Assembly: GCF_019504385.1 (NCBI RefSeq)
Contig: NZ_CP080590.1
Span: 3,080,001 to 3,144,000 of the forward strand
From: Devosia salina
GTDB taxonomy: Bacteria; Pseudomonadota; Alphaproteobacteria; Rhizobiales; Devosiaceae
DNA length: 64,000 bases
Direction: 5' to 3'
The notes beneath the pieces were generated by a model. The model did not search any database. It saw only the letters and a list, made by a program, of their open reading frames with translations, and had not been told where the DNA came from. The translations under genes and the position numbers were made by a program. Of the stretch, positions 9,951-19,959 are shown piece after piece; position 1 is the first letter of the stretch; the number at the start of each line of letters is the position of its first letter.

Positions 9951-12900
9951 TCAATAATCCTTTTCGTAGAACACGCCGACGCTCGAATTGCCGTCCTGGC
10001 CGGCAGCGCCCTTGATGGTCAGGTCCTCGGTCACGTCGAGATTGATCGTCACCTTGGACTGCCCGTTCGCACCGGCAGTGACGCCGAGATAGACATTGTC
10101 CTGGAGATAGGTGCCGGCCTGGACGCCGACATTGCCCTGGTCGTCGGTGACCACGTCGAGATCAGCCAGGCCCGCGGCGCCGCGCAGGCTGTCGACCAGC
10201 CCGCCGCCACCACCACCGCCCACCAGTTCGGCCGCTGCGGCCGCCAGTTGCGCCAGCTGGATTGGCGAGAGTTCGCCCATCGAACGGTTGAAGATCAACC
10301 GGCTCAGGACTTCATCCTGCGGCAGGGTCGGGTTGGAGCTGAAGCTGATATCGGGCGCCGAGGCGCGGCCGCTGAGGGTCACGAACACGGTAATGCCGTC
10401 GCCCTCGGTGCGGGCGACAAAATTCAGTTGCGGGTCGAGATCGCCCACCAGCGTGACCGTCCCGGTCTCGAAGACCACACGCTGCCCGAGGATCGACAGA
10501 CGTCCGCGAATAAGGGTGAAGGCGCCGACCGGCTGGATGGCCGTGATCGGCCCGGTCAGCCGTACCGACCCGCCGACCTCGGCATCGAGCCCCCGCCCGC
10601 GGATGAAGATCTGATTGGGCGCATTGACGGTGACGTCGAGCTGCAATTGCGGCCCGCCCGCGCCTGCGGACACACCGGTGCGCTCATCGATGCGGGCACG
10701 ATCCAGCGTGCGCTGCACATCGGCCGGGGTGCGCTGGTGTTCGACATCGATCAGTTGCGCGCCACCGCCCAGGCTTTCCGGCACGGTGATATTGGCCTGT
10801 TCGACAAACACATTGCCCGAGAGCAGCGGCGCGCCGGCCAGGTTGCCGGTGAGGTTGAGGCCGCCCGAGAGGGTCGCGACGAAAAGGTCACCATCGGCAT
10901 AGCGGGCCGAATTGACCTGCATGACAAGATTGGCCGGCAGGTCACCACTGAGGCCAATCGTGCCTGAAGCCGAGACGCTGCCGCCCGTGGCCAGGCTTGC
11001 CGAGAGGCTTTCGATGGTGGCGGTGTCGCCATTGAGGGCGGCCCGGCCGGCAATGCCGGTCAGGCGCAGATTGAGGGTCGGATCGACATAACCTGCGCCG
11101 CTGGTGGTCACCGCGCCGCTGAACTGCGGATTTGTGAGGCTGCCGCCAATGCGCGCGTCAAAGCTGGCAGTGCCGGACAATTGCGCGCCGCGATCCGCCA
11201 CGAAGCGGTTGGCGAGGGCCAGCGGCGCCGAGCCTTTGAGCGCCAGCGAGAGGCCATTGCCGGCAAGCGGGACCTGGCCCGAGCCGCTGACGGAGAGGCC
11301 GCCATTGCCATTGGCTGTCAGGCGCTGCAGCGTCACCACCTGATCGGCATAGCTGCCGGATGCCGACAGCGTCAGCGGCGCAATGCCAAAGGGTGCGATG
11401 GCGGCCGCGCCGATCCCGTTCGCCTGCGCCTCGAAGCGCACCTGCGGGTCCGACGCCTGGCCGGATATGGTCGCACGACCATTGACCGTGCCGGACAGCC
11501 CAAGGTCTGGTGCCACGGCGTTGGCAATGGAGAGGGGAAGCTCGGAAATATCGACAACCATGTCGAGCGCCGTCCCGGCAGTGCCGGTTGCGGTGATGCT
11601 GCCCGAACCGACATTGAACCGCATTGCATCGAGCGCCACGCTCTCCCCGCGCACGACCAGCGCCGTGGGGCTGGCGAGGCGCGCCGACAGGTTGCCCTGT
11701 TCGAGATTGGCGCGGTCGAGCGCCAGGCGATAGCCACCGTCGATGGGGCTGAGGGCACCCGCCAGATCGATATCCGTGCCGGTGGCCAGGCTCGCCTGCG
11801 CGTCAAAACTGGTCGCATCGCCATTCTGCGTGGCGCGGGCCTGGAGCGTGTCGATCTCAACCCCGCCTGCCGCGATGGCGCTGGCATTGGCCGTGCCGTT
11901 GACCACCGGGACGCCGAACAGATCGGCAATGCCGGCCGAAATATCGGCGCGACCAACCAGGATGTCATTGAAGCGCAGGCTCGCCACATTGGCGGTGATG
12001 CCGGCGCCCTGCTGCCCTTCCTGCGGAGACAGTTCGATGGCGGCATTGACCGCACCCGCGGCATCGGCCAGCAGCAGCGCGGCGGCCAGCGACACATCAT
12101 TGGCCGAGACATCCAGGCGCCCGTCGAGCAGGCCCGTCTCGACCATGCGGGTGAGATTGCCCGAGATGCTGGTGCCGGCTATCTCGAAGCCGATCCCGGA
12201 CAGGACCTGCGTTTCCGCATTGGTCTCGAAATGCGTGGCAAGGGTTGCGCGATGCCCGTCCAGCATCGCCGCGCCGGTGACGTCACCGTCGATGGTCCCA
12301 TCCCTGAGGGTGGCGGCCACCCCGACCTTGGCGTCGCGCAAGGTGTAGCGGCCCAGGGTCCCGCTCGGCACCTGCCCGTCCAGCATCAACACCAGCGGCG
12401 CCTCCGCATCGGTGGACCGCGCCGAGCCACGAACGCTCAATGCTCCGCTGGCATCATCGGCAACCAGACCCAGATCGCTGAGGTCGAGCGCGATGTTGAA
12501 GTCGGCGACATCGCTGGCATAGCGGCCATCGGCATTGAACTGCACCTGGGGATTGGCAATCCGGAAATTGTCAGCCGTGATCCCCGCACTGGTACGGGCC
12601 AGTTGCCCGGACAGCCGCACCGTGCCGGCAAGCAGCGCATCGGCTGTGGGGTCGTCAATGGACATATCCGTGCCAGTCCCGTCGAACACCAGATCGAAGC
12701 CGCCGGTCAGAGGCATGATCCGGCCCGTGGCGGTGAGGTTCAGCGCGCCCGACAGGGACCGGTCGGCCAGACCCGAGAACGGCGCGATGCTGCCGGTCTG
12801 GACCTGGATATCGCCGTCGAAATCGGTGCCATCGATCTGGCCGGTCAGGCTTGCCACCAGCGCCGCGCCAACCACGCGCAGTTCGGCCAGCTGGATCGGC

Positions 12901-14288
12901 TCGCCGGCATTCCACAGCCCGGCAAGCCCCAGCCCAACGCGGTCGCCCAGCGCCGCCTCGACACCCGGATCGGCGTCGATGCCGGAAAGGGACCCTTCGC
13001 CATTGAAGGTCACCATGCGGCTTGATGGGTCCTCAAGATTGCGGGCGACCCCGCTGAGCCCGAAGGTGAATGTCTGCGCGGCAAAGCCGTCCGTGTCCAG
13101 CCCTTCGATGTCGGCGCGGGCCTGCCATTCCTGGCTGGCATCAGTGCCGAAGCCCACCTGCAATTGTGCACCCTGAACCGTGGTGGCAGCGCCGGGGACC
13201 GGAAGGGTTACCCTGCCGCCATCGGCATCGGCCACCGTCGCCGACAGATCGAGCAGGCTGAGGAAATTGTCAGCCGTCGTCTGGGCCCGCGCCGTCAGGC
13301 CCAATTGCCCGCCGCTCAGGGTCAGGTTGGAGATGTCGATCCCGCCAGCGCTCTTGACCAGTGCGTCGGCGGTCAGCCGGGTCTGGGCACCGAAAAAGTC
13401 GCGGTAAGGCTCCGCCACCAGGGTCGAAAGCGGTCCACCCAGCCTGGCGGCAACGGCAAATCCGTCGGCCTGCTGCCCGATGGTTGCCGTTCCGCTGAGC
13501 GCTTCCTGGTCATTGGCCAGAAGCCGCATCTGCGTCGTCAGGTCCGACACCGGCCCCTCGCCCTCCAACGTCAGGGTCATGGCCGGGCGGTCCTGGATAT
13601 TGAGCAGGTTCGCCAGCACGCCATTGGGTGGCTCGACCAGGGACAGGCCGAGGTCAATGGTGTTGCCGTCGCGGCGATAGACAGCGTCGAGATTGAGCGA
13701 ACCGCCGGGGCCATCCAGCCGCTCGATGTCGAGCGCGGCATCGAGATTGCCGCTTTCGAGCGTCATCGACCCCGCAAGCGAGATTTCTGACCCCAGCCCG
13801 AACACGCCTTCCCCGAAGGTGACGCTGGGCACGGCCAGCTCCCCGATCTGGATGGCGACCGGAAACTCCGGAATTTCCAGCGAGCCGGCCTCGGGCGGCG
13901 GCAGGTCGACGGCCCCCTCGACGGGAATGGGATTGCGGACATAGTCGATGGAATCGGCACGGAGCGAATTGACTTCCAGCCGACCGCCGAACAAGGCCGC
14001 CTGGTTCCAGTTGAGGCTGGCATTGTTGACGCGCAGCCAGACCCCTTCGGCGTCGGAAATGGTGATCTCGCGGATCGAGACATCCGAGCCGAGCACGCCG
14101 TCGATATTGGAGAGCCGGATCTGGCGTTCCGGGGTCGAGAGCCGGTCCTGGACAAAGCTGGTCAGCCAGTCCTTCTGCTCCTCATTGCTCATGTCCTGGG
14201 CCACCAGCGCCACGGGCACCGCGGCCGGAGCCAGCAGCAGCGCGGCGATGAACAGGCGGCGACGATTTTTGACGAACAGTCCCGCCAT
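9951..14288 (-). CDS. tamB: Translocation and assembly module subunit TamB
   Basis: This 1445-residue protein has one N-terminal membrane anchor (LFIAALLLAPAAVPVALVA, about residues 12-30). A very long repetitive beta-rich periplasmic body follows, forming the hydrophobic-groove taco fold of AsmA/TamB proteins. The conserved C-terminal DUF490 domain includes RGRLSILGQRVVFETGTVTL, then AQLAAAAAELVGGGGGGG, and a terminal KDY. TamB spans the periplasm and works with TamA in outer-membrane protein or lipid transport. Start and stop overlap by one base with tamA (TGATG at 14286-14290), so the pair is translationally coupled. The length fits the alphaproteobacterial family. Confidence 0.92.
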   Translation of the reverse strand: MAGLFVKNRRRLFIAALLLAPAAVPVALVAQDMSNEEQKDWLTSFVQDRLSTPERQIRLSNIDGVLGSDVSIREITISDAEGVWLRVNNASLNWNQAALFGGRLEVNSLRADSIDYVRNPIPVEGAVDLPPPEAGSLEIPEFPVAIQIGELAVPSVTFGEGVFGLGSEISLAGSMTLESGNLDAALDIERLDGPGGSLNLDAVYRRDGNTIDLGLSLVEPPNGVLANLLNIQDRPAMTLTLEGEGPVSDLTTQMRLLANDQEALSGTATIGQQADGFAVAARLGGPLSTLVAEPYRDFFGAQTRLTADALVKSAGGIDISNLTLSGGQLGLTARAQTTADNFLSLLDLSATVADADGGRVTLPVPGAATTVQGAQLQVGFGTDASQEWQARADIEGLDTDGFAAQTFTFGLSGVARNLEDPSSRMVTFNGEGSLSGIDADPGVEAALGDRVGLGLAGLWNAGEPIQLAELRVVGAALVASLTGQIDGTDFDGDIQVQTGSIAPFSGLADRSLSGALNLTATGRIMPLTGGFDLVFDGTGTDMSIDDPTADALLAGTVRLSGQLARTSAGITADNFRIANPQVQFNADGRYASDVADFNIALDLSDLGLVADDASGALSVRGSARSTDAEAPLVLMLDGQVPSGTLGRYTLRDAKVGVAATLRDGTIDGDVTGAAMLDGHRATLATHFETNAETQVLSGIGFEIAGTSISGNLTRMVETGLLDGRLDVSANDVSLAAALLLADAAGAVNAAIELSPQEGQQGAGITANVASLRFNDILVGRADISAGIADLFGVPVVNGTANASAIAAGGVEIDTLQARATQNGDATSFDAQASLATGTDIDLAGALSPIDGGYRLALDRANLEQGNLSARLASPTALVVRGESVALDAMRFNVGSGSITATGTAGTALDMVVDISELPLSIANAVAPDLGLSGTVNGRATISGQASDPQVRFEAQANGIGAAAIAPFGIAPLTLSASGSYADQVVTLQRLTANGNGGLSVSGSGQVPLAGNGLSLALKGSAPLALANRFVADRGAQLSGTASFDARIGGSLTNPQFSGAVTTSGAGYVDPTLNLRLTGIAGRAALNGDTATIESLSASLATGGSVSASGTIGLSGDLPANLVMQVNSARYADGDLFVATLSGGLNLTGNLAGAPLLSGNVFVEQANITVPESLGGGAQLIDVEHQRTPADVQRTLDRARIDERTGVSAGAGGPQLQLDVTVNAPNQIFIRGRGLDAEVGGSVRLTGPITAIQPVGAFTLIRGRLSILGQRVVFETGTVTLVGDLDPQLNFVARTEGDGITVFVTLSGRASAPDISFSSNPTLPQDEVLSRLIFNRSMGELSPIQLAQLAAAAAELVGGGGGGGLVDSLRGAAGLADLDVVTDDQGNVGVQAGTYLQDNVYLGVTAGANGQSKVTINLDVTEDLTIKGAAGQDGNSSVGVFYEKDY

Positions 14289-16264
14289 CAGAACGCCTGC
14301 CCGATGCCGGCATAGATGGCGTAGTCCGGATCGCTGGCCCGCTTGTTGAGCGGCACCGCGACATCGAGCCTGAGGGGCCCGAGCCCGGTATAATAGCGCA
14401 GCCCCACGCCCGCCCCCAGCCGCAGGTCGTCGAGCCCGGGGAACACGTCCGCCGCCACATAGCCGCCATCGAGGAAGCCAACGACGCCAATATCGTTCGT
14501 GACCTTGGCGCGCGCCTCGAGCGAGGCTTCCAGCAGATAGCGCCCGCCTGTGATCGTGCCGCTGCCATCATCGACACCGATGGACTTGAAGGCATAGCCG
14601 CGCACCGAGCCGCCGCCGCCGGCAAAGAACAGCTTGTCGGGCGGAATGTCGACCAGGGCCGGACCGAATACGGCGCCACCCTTGAGCCGACCGGCCAGCA
14701 CGAAGGGATCGTTCTCGCCAAAGCCGAAATAGGTGCGCCCCTCGACCACCAGCCGCGCCCCGGGCGTGCCGCCCAGAAGATCGAAATAGGGTTCGACATT
14801 GGCGGCCGCGTACCAGCCCTCGGTCGGGTCGACACTGCTGTCGCGGCCATCATAGACGAGGCCGGCATAGAGCCCGACGGTCTGGAAATCGCGGGTGCCG
14901 AAATCGTCGTCGAACCGTGCGACCTCGAAGCTGGCACCGCCCTCGAAGGTCAGCTGGTCCGAGTAGAACCAGCTCAACCCGACGCGCCCCCCGGCCGAGG
15001 TCTCGGTATATTCGGGATAGATGGTGCGCTCGGCTGAAACGGTCGCCACCAGGTCCACATCGGGATGGTAAAAGCCCGGCTTGGTGAAGGTGCCGCCCAC
15101 GAAATAGTCGAACTGGGCCGTGTCCACCGGCCAGCCGATGCTGGCAATACGGGCATCGAGCCGCAGCCGCTCGGCCTGGCCGAACAGATTGCGCCAGAGG
15201 TGATAGCCCTCCAGCCCCAGCCCATCGATGGTCGAATAGGTCGCGCCCACGCCGAAGCGCCGCCCGGGCAGTTCTTCCACGATCAGGTCATAGGGCAGGA
15301 GCCCATCGCTGCCGATATCCTCGGCCGCCTGCAGGCGGGCCGAACGGAACACTTCCAGGCGGTCGAGACGCTTCTGGGCCCTCTCCAGCTCGTCCGGGTC
15401 GTATTCCTCGCCAACGGCGAGACCGGTCTGCTGGGCGACGAATTCGGGGTTCATGCGGGTGGTGCCGGTGACCCGCACCGGGCCGAAGGCGGCCAGGCGC
15501 CCCGGATTGACGGTGATGGTGGCGTCAACCGTATTGGTCGCGTGGTCGGCAACGACATCGCGCGAGACGATCTCGGCCTTGGCATAGCCCTGCTGCCGCC
15601 AGGCCTCCAGCGCCAATTGCTCGGCGCGCAGGATGACCGCGGAACGCGCAACCTCGCCGACGCCAAAGCCCCGCAGGACCGGCAGGTCGACCTGGTCGGC
15701 AGGATCGGCCGTCGGAGGGGCCTGATTGACGATCGAGACATTGGCAAAGGTGAATTCGGGACCCGCCGTGACCGCTATGGTGACATCGACCGGGTCGGGC
15801 AGATCGCTGTCCGGCGGCAAATTGGCCGCTTCCACCCCGCCGATGCGGATGCTGACCGCACCGCCATAGCGCCCTTCGCCATAGAGCGCCGCCAGGAGGC
15901 GCCGATAGTCTCCGCGCGCCTTAGCAATCAGCCCGGCGGCACCGGAGGCCGGCTCGGCCTCATCGGCGAGCAGGGCCGAAGCATTGCGCAGCGCCGCCTC
16001 GACCGCTCCGCCCTCGCTTGAGGTGAAGGTCACGAAATAGGGTTGCGGATCGACGATGACCGCGTCGGCATCGACTTCCGACTGGTCTTCGAAAAATTTC
16101 ATGCCGAACAGTTCAAAGCCGGCAGCAGGCATCACCAGCCCGGCCGATACGGCCAGAGCGATGCTCAAGGCGCCAATACTCGTTACCAAACGCGCGCTTT
16201 GCAGTGGTCTATCCCGCCCTTTTACGCATTCAACCAAACCGGGCTGAACACGATATTGCCGCAT
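14288..16264 (-). CDS. tamA: Outer-membrane assembly factor TamA (Omp85 family)
   Basis: This 658-residue Omp85-family protein has a signal sequence (about residues 20-48, ending VMPAAG). Three POTRA-type domains span about residues 75-350, including GGVEAALRNAS, QVDLPVLRGFGVGEVARSAV and GPVRVTGTTRMNPEFV. A C-terminal 16-strand barrel follows, with the family VRGYAF motif (GGGGSVRGYAFKSIG) in the lid-lock loop and a terminal aromatic strand. I chose ATG 16264 (MRQYRVQ); an in-frame start at 16306 has no better ribosome site. It lies upstream of tamB and overlaps it. Confidence 0.9.
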   Translation of the reverse strand: MRQYRVQPGLVECVKGRDRPLQSARLVTSIGALSIALAVSAGLVMPAAGFELFGMKFFEDQSEVDADAVIVDPQPYFVTFTSSEGGAVEAALRNASALLADEAEPASGAAGLIAKARGDYRRLLAALYGEGRYGGAVSIRIGGVEAANLPPDSDLPDPVDVTIAVTAGPEFTFANVSIVNQAPPTADPADQVDLPVLRGFGVGEVARSAVILRAEQLALEAWRQQGYAKAEIVSRDVVADHATNTVDATITVNPGRLAAFGPVRVTGTTRMNPEFVAQQTGLAVGEEYDPDELERAQKRLDRLEVFRSARLQAAEDIGSDGLLPYDLIVEELPGRRFGVGATYSTIDGLGLEGYHLWRNLFGQAERLRLDARIASIGWPVDTAQFDYFVGGTFTKPGFYHPDVDLVATVSAERTIYPEYTETSAGGRVGLSWFYSDQLTFEGGASFEVARFDDDFGTRDFQTVGLYAGLVYDGRDSSVDPTEGWYAAANVEPYFDLLGGTPGARLVVEGRTYFGFGENDPFVLAGRLKGGAVFGPALVDIPPDKLFFAGGGGSVRGYAFKSIGVDDGSGTITGGRYLLEASLEARAKVTNDIGVVGFLDGGYVAADVFPGLDDLRLGAGVGLRYYTGLGPLRLDVAVPLNKRASDPDYAIYAGIGQAF

Positions 16265-16411
16265 GGGCAGAAAGATTCCGTTAATCCTTCCGGCCACCCC
16301 GCCCAAAGGGCGAAGATTTCATGGCGAGTTTAGGGCGGCCAGACGAGACAGGCCACCCTTTGCGTTGAAGGAATTGGATTTTGATCGGCGAGGCGTGGCC
16401 GATGGGTCACG

Positions 16412-16573
16412 CCTCTCTTCCTTCTCCCTTTGTGGGAGAAGGTGCCCCGGAGGGGCGGATGAGGGGTATGAGGCCACCTACAAGTACCTGACACGCGGAT
16501 AGCTCCGAACCCCTCACCCGTCTCGGCCTATGGCCGATCCACCCTCTCCCACAAGGGGAGAGGGATAAGAGAG
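16412..16573. repeat. Compound palindromic intergenic repeat, copy A
   Basis: Two hairpins, CTTCTCCC/GGGAGAAG near 16421-16441 and CCTCTCCC/GGGGAGAGG near 16543-16563, flank a larger inverted repeat (GATGAGGGG versus CCCCTCACCC). Copies B (22842-22956) and C (37281-37376) share this plan. Rhizobial RIME and Brucella Bru-RS elements have similar compound palindromes. It fills most of the 316-bp gap between tamA and macB. The other part of that gap shows nothing clear apart from the probable tamA promoter region. Confidence 0.7.
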
Positions 16574-16580
16574 TTTGCCC

Positions 16581-18581
16581 CTATTCCCGCGCCAAGGCAT
16601 CCACCGGGTCCATCCGCGCCGCCGAGCGGGCCGGCATGAAACCGAACACCACGCCGATCAGGCTGGCCGACAGGATGGCGATGACGATGGATTCGGTGGA
16701 ATAGGCGAGCCGCGCCCCGGACACGATCGCCGTCAGCCCCTGCCCCAGCGCAAAGCTGAGGGCCACGCCGGCGGCGCCGCCGGCAAAGCAGACCAGGATC
16801 GCCTCGATCAGGAATTGCCGCATGATGTCGGAGCGCCGCGCACCCACCGCCATGCGGATGCCGATTTCCTTGGTCCGTTCGGACACGGACACCAGCATGA
16901 TGTTCATGACCCCGATGCCCCCCACCACCAGCGAGATAACGGCAATGGTTGAAATCAGAATGGTCAGGGTCGCCGTCGTCGACTGAATGGTCTCGCGAAT
17001 GGTGTCGGTGTTCTGGAGGAAGAAATCCTCGGTGCCGCCATGCAGCCGCGTCATCAGCTCGGTGATTTCCGCCTCGGCCTGGTCCGTGTCGTAGTCATCG
17101 GCCACGCGCACAGCGATCGAGTTGAGCCAGCTCTGGCCCAGTATGCGGCTCATTGCCGAGGTATAGGGCACGTAGACATTGGCATTGTTGCCACCCGGCC
17201 CGAAGCCGGTGGAGGCCGCCACGACGCCAATGACCCGCACCGGCACCCGGCCGAGCATGAGCACCTGGCCCACCGGATCCTCGCCATTGGTGAAGATGGC
17301 ATCGACTGCCGTCTGGTCGATCACCGCTTCCTGCGCCATGTCCCTGATGCTGTCGGCGCCAAAGCCGGAGCCGGAAGTGAAACTGCGGCCATTGACCTGG
17401 AAATAGTCGGCGCCGACCCCGGTAATCGAGGCACTGGTGGCGGTATTGCGGTAGAGCACAGTGGCATTGGCGCTGACCTGCGGGGTGACGCTGTCGGCAT
17501 AGGGCTGGCTCGCCAGGGCCTCCGCATCGGTCGCCCTGAGGGTTCGCACCCGTCCCGAGCGCATGTCGCCAAAGCCGGACCCCGGATAGACATTGATCGT
17601 ATTGGTGCCGATCGAGGAGATGTTCTCCAGCACCGCCTGCTGACTGCCCTGCCCCAGCGCCACCACGGCCACCACCGAGGCGATGCCGATGATGATGCCG
17701 AGCATGGTCAGGAAGGTCCTGAGCTTGTGCGCACCCATGGCCCGGAGCGCCATGCGCAGTGCTTCACCGGTGCGATCGAGGCCCCGCCGCCAGCTCGCGG
17801 CAGCCCTGATCTCGGTCTGGGTCGTTTCGACCCGGCGCGGCTCGACATTGTGCCTGTCGGCAATGATCTCGCCATCGGCGATCTCGATCACCCGCTCGGC
17901 CTGGGCCGCGATCTGCGGATCGTGGGTAACGATGATGATGGTGTGCCCGTCGGCGTGCAGTTCCTTGAGCAGCGCCATCAATTCCTTGCCCGAATGCGAA
18001 TCGAGCGCGCCCGTCGGCTCGTCGGCAAGGATCACCTCGCCGCCATTCATCAGTGCCCGCGCCACGCTGACGCGCTGCTGCTGGCCGCCCGAAAGGGCAT
18101 TGGGCCGATGGTCGAGCCGGTCGCCCAGGCCCAGCCGGGTGAGGAGGGCGATCGCCCGCTCCCGGCGCCTGGTGGCGTCGGCACCGGCATAGACGGCGGG
18201 CACTTCCACGTTTTCGACGGCATCAAGGTCGGGCAGCAATTGGTAGCGCTGGAAGATGAAGCCGAAATGCTCGCGCCGGAGCGCGGCCAGCGCATCGGCA
18301 TCGAGCTTGCCGACATCCTTGCCCGCAAAGCGATAGGTGCCCTCGCTGGCGCGGTCGAGGCACCCCAGGATATTCATGAGGGTGGACTTGCCGGAGCCGG
18401 ACTGGCCGATGATCGCCACCATCTCGCCGCGATGGATATCGAGATCAACGCCCCGGAGCACCGCCACGGCCTCGCCGCCCGCCTGGAAGCGGCGCCACAG
18501 GCCCGTAATCGAGATAATGGGGGCCTCCGCTCCGATCGGCTGAGCGCCAAGGCGGTCATTCTGGCTGAGATGGCGGTTCAT
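16581..18581 (-). CDS. macB: MacB-like ABC exporter (ATPase fused to permease)
   Basis: This 666-residue protein has an N-terminal ABC cassette (about residues 24-250) with Walker A GQSGSGKST, signature LSGGQQQRV and Walker B VILADEPTGALDS. A MacB-type permease half follows: helix 1 near 290 (FLTMLGIIIGIASVVAVVAL), a large periplasmic domain about 310-540, then three helices including ISLVVGGIGVMNIMLVSVSERTKEI. MacB dimers act as mechanotransmitters driving export of toxins, macrolides or signal peptides through MacA and a TolC-type channel. It lies 9 bp after macA in the same operon. No TolC gene is in the window. Confidence 0.92.
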   Translation of the reverse strand: MNRHLSQNDRLGAQPIGAEAPIISITGLWRRFQAGGEAVAVLRGVDLDIHRGEMVAIIGQSGSGKSTLMNILGCLDRASEGTYRFAGKDVGKLDADALAALRREHFGFIFQRYQLLPDLDAVENVEVPAVYAGADATRRRERAIALLTRLGLGDRLDHRPNALSGGQQQRVSVARALMNGGEVILADEPTGALDSHSGKELMALLKELHADGHTIIIVTHDPQIAAQAERVIEIADGEIIADRHNVEPRRVETTQTEIRAAASWRRGLDRTGEALRMALRAMGAHKLRTFLTMLGIIIGIASVVAVVALGQGSQQAVLENISSIGTNTINVYPGSGFGDMRSGRVRTLRATDAEALASQPYADSVTPQVSANATVLYRNTATSASITGVGADYFQVNGRSFTSGSGFGADSIRDMAQEAVIDQTAVDAIFTNGEDPVGQVLMLGRVPVRVIGVVAASTGFGPGGNNANVYVPYTSAMSRILGQSWLNSIAVRVADDYDTDQAEAEITELMTRLHGGTEDFFLQNTDTIRETIQSTTATLTILISTIAVISLVVGGIGVMNIMLVSVSERTKEIGIRMAVGARRSDIMRQFLIEAILVCFAGGAAGVALSFALGQGLTAIVSGARLAYSTESIVIAILSASLIGVVFGFMPARSAARMDPVDALARE

Positions 18582-18590
18582 CGGCCGGGC

Positions 18591-19787
18591 CTAGCCCCCG
18601 CGCCGCATCATCATCGGGCCGCCGAACCCGCCGGCTCCCCCGCGGCCCGATGTCGTGGTCAGGCGCGCGCCCGTGGCATTGACGACCTGGTCGCCCTCGG
18701 CGAGGCCGGAGACAATCTCGGCGGAGATATTGTTGTTGAGGCCAACCTTGACCTCGGCCGGGCGGGTCTCCTCGGTCTGTGGGTCATAGACCATGACCAT
18801 GGCTCCGCCGTCCGGCCCACGACGGGTGACCAGGCTCGACGGCAGGGTCAGCACATTGCGCGCCTCGGCCAGGACGATGGTCACCGAGGCGGTCATCGAG
18901 ATGCGCAGGCGATGGTCGGGATTGGGCACTTCGAAGAGGCCATTGTAATAGACCGCACTGCCCGCGGCGCTCGTGTCATCGGCAATGGAGGTCGGTGCCG
19001 GCTCGATCTCGCGCAGGGTCGCCTCGATGCGGGTATCGGGTTCGCCCAGAATGGTGAAATAGACCTTCTGCCCGGCCTTGACCTTGACCACATCGGCCTC
19101 GGAGATTTCCGCCTTGATGACCATGGTGTCCAGATTGGCGATCTTGGCAATGGTCGGCGTGGACGAATTGGCATTGAGGGTCTGCCCCTCTTCCACCAGC
19201 AGCGCCACCACCGTGCCATCGGCGGGCGCAACGATCTGGGTGCGGGCCAAGTCCAGTTCGGCCGATTCCACGGTCAGCTCGGCCTGGGCGATCTGCGCGT
19301 CGAGCTGGTCGATCTGCGCCTTGGACTGGGCCACTGCCGCCTCGGCCGTTTCGAGCTCGGTCTGCGAGACCAGGCTATTGGCACTGAGCTGGGTCTGGCG
19401 GGCCAGCGCCGCCTCGGCCTTGGCCAGGGTTGCCTCCTGGTTGCGCCGCTGCGCCTGGATGCCCGCCAGGGCCGCCTCTGCGGACTTGACCGCGTTCTCC
19501 TGGTTGAGGCTGTCGATCTCGGCGATCAAATCGCCCTTCTGAACCGCCTGGCCCAGCGTCACATGAACGGCCTTGATGCTGCCCGACACTTCCGCGCCGA
19601 CGCTCACCAGCGAACTGGCCTGCAACACGCCCGACGCCAGCACCGTGGATTCGATATCGCCGCGCGCGACCGTCACCGTGTCTGGCGCCGTCTTGGCCTG
19701 GGTCGGGGCGAGGAAGTACCACCAGCCCGCCGCAGCGCCGCCACCCAGTACCAGCAGTACGATCAATATCCTGGCCAAACGCTTCAT
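18591..19787 (-). CDS. macA: MacA-like periplasmic adaptor (HlyD/RND family)
   Basis: This 398-residue membrane-fusion protein has an N-terminal anchor (residues about 5-26, LARILIVLLVLGGGAAAGWW). It has lipoyl half-motifs (GVLQASSLVSVGAEVSG, then DGTVVALLVEEGQTLN), a long alpha-helical hairpin (about residues 95-190) rich in Ala and Gln, and a beta-barrel with VYFTILGEPDTRIEATL. It bridges MacB to an outer-membrane channel. The Gly/Met-rich tail GGFGGPMMMRRGG is common in related MacA proteins. It is the first gene of the macAB pair. Confidence 0.9.
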   Translation of the reverse strand: MKRLARILIVLLVLGGGAAAGWWYFLAPTQAKTAPDTVTVARGDIESTVLASGVLQASSLVSVGAEVSGSIKAVHVTLGQAVQKGDLIAEIDSLNQENAVKSAEAALAGIQAQRRNQEATLAKAEAALARQTQLSANSLVSQTELETAEAAVAQSKAQIDQLDAQIAQAELTVESAELDLARTQIVAPADGTVVALLVEEGQTLNANSSTPTIAKIANLDTMVIKAEISEADVVKVKAGQKVYFTILGEPDTRIEATLREIEPAPTSIADDTSAAGSAVYYNGLFEVPNPDHRLRISMTASVTIVLAEARNVLTLPSSLVTRRGPDGGAMVMVYDPQTEETRPAEVKVGLNNNISAEIVSGLAEGDQVVNATGARLTTTSGRGGAGGFGGPMMMRRGG

Positions 19788-19959
19788 GGGCCGTGCAATG
19801 CCTCAAAAGAAAAATCCGTGATGAACCCATACGCCCCAGCTGCGGCCATTTCACGTTAGCTCTGGGCAAGGCGCATTAAACTTTGGCAATGTTGACGCCG
19901 CGCGCCCTTAGGGTACACCCTGCACGAACCCTCCGGCCAGTCATCCTCCAGGAATTGTT

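Noticed and set aside
11181..13025. A 614-codon open frame inside tamB on the opposite strand
   Set aside because: TamB has a coherent anchor, body and DUF490 end across the whole region. The antisense product is low-complexity.
17040..19859. A 939-codon open frame on the plus strand opposite macB and macA
   Set aside because: It lies antisense to two convincing genes and its product is rich in Arg, Gly, His and Asp with no domain. Long antisense frames are common in GC-rich DNA.
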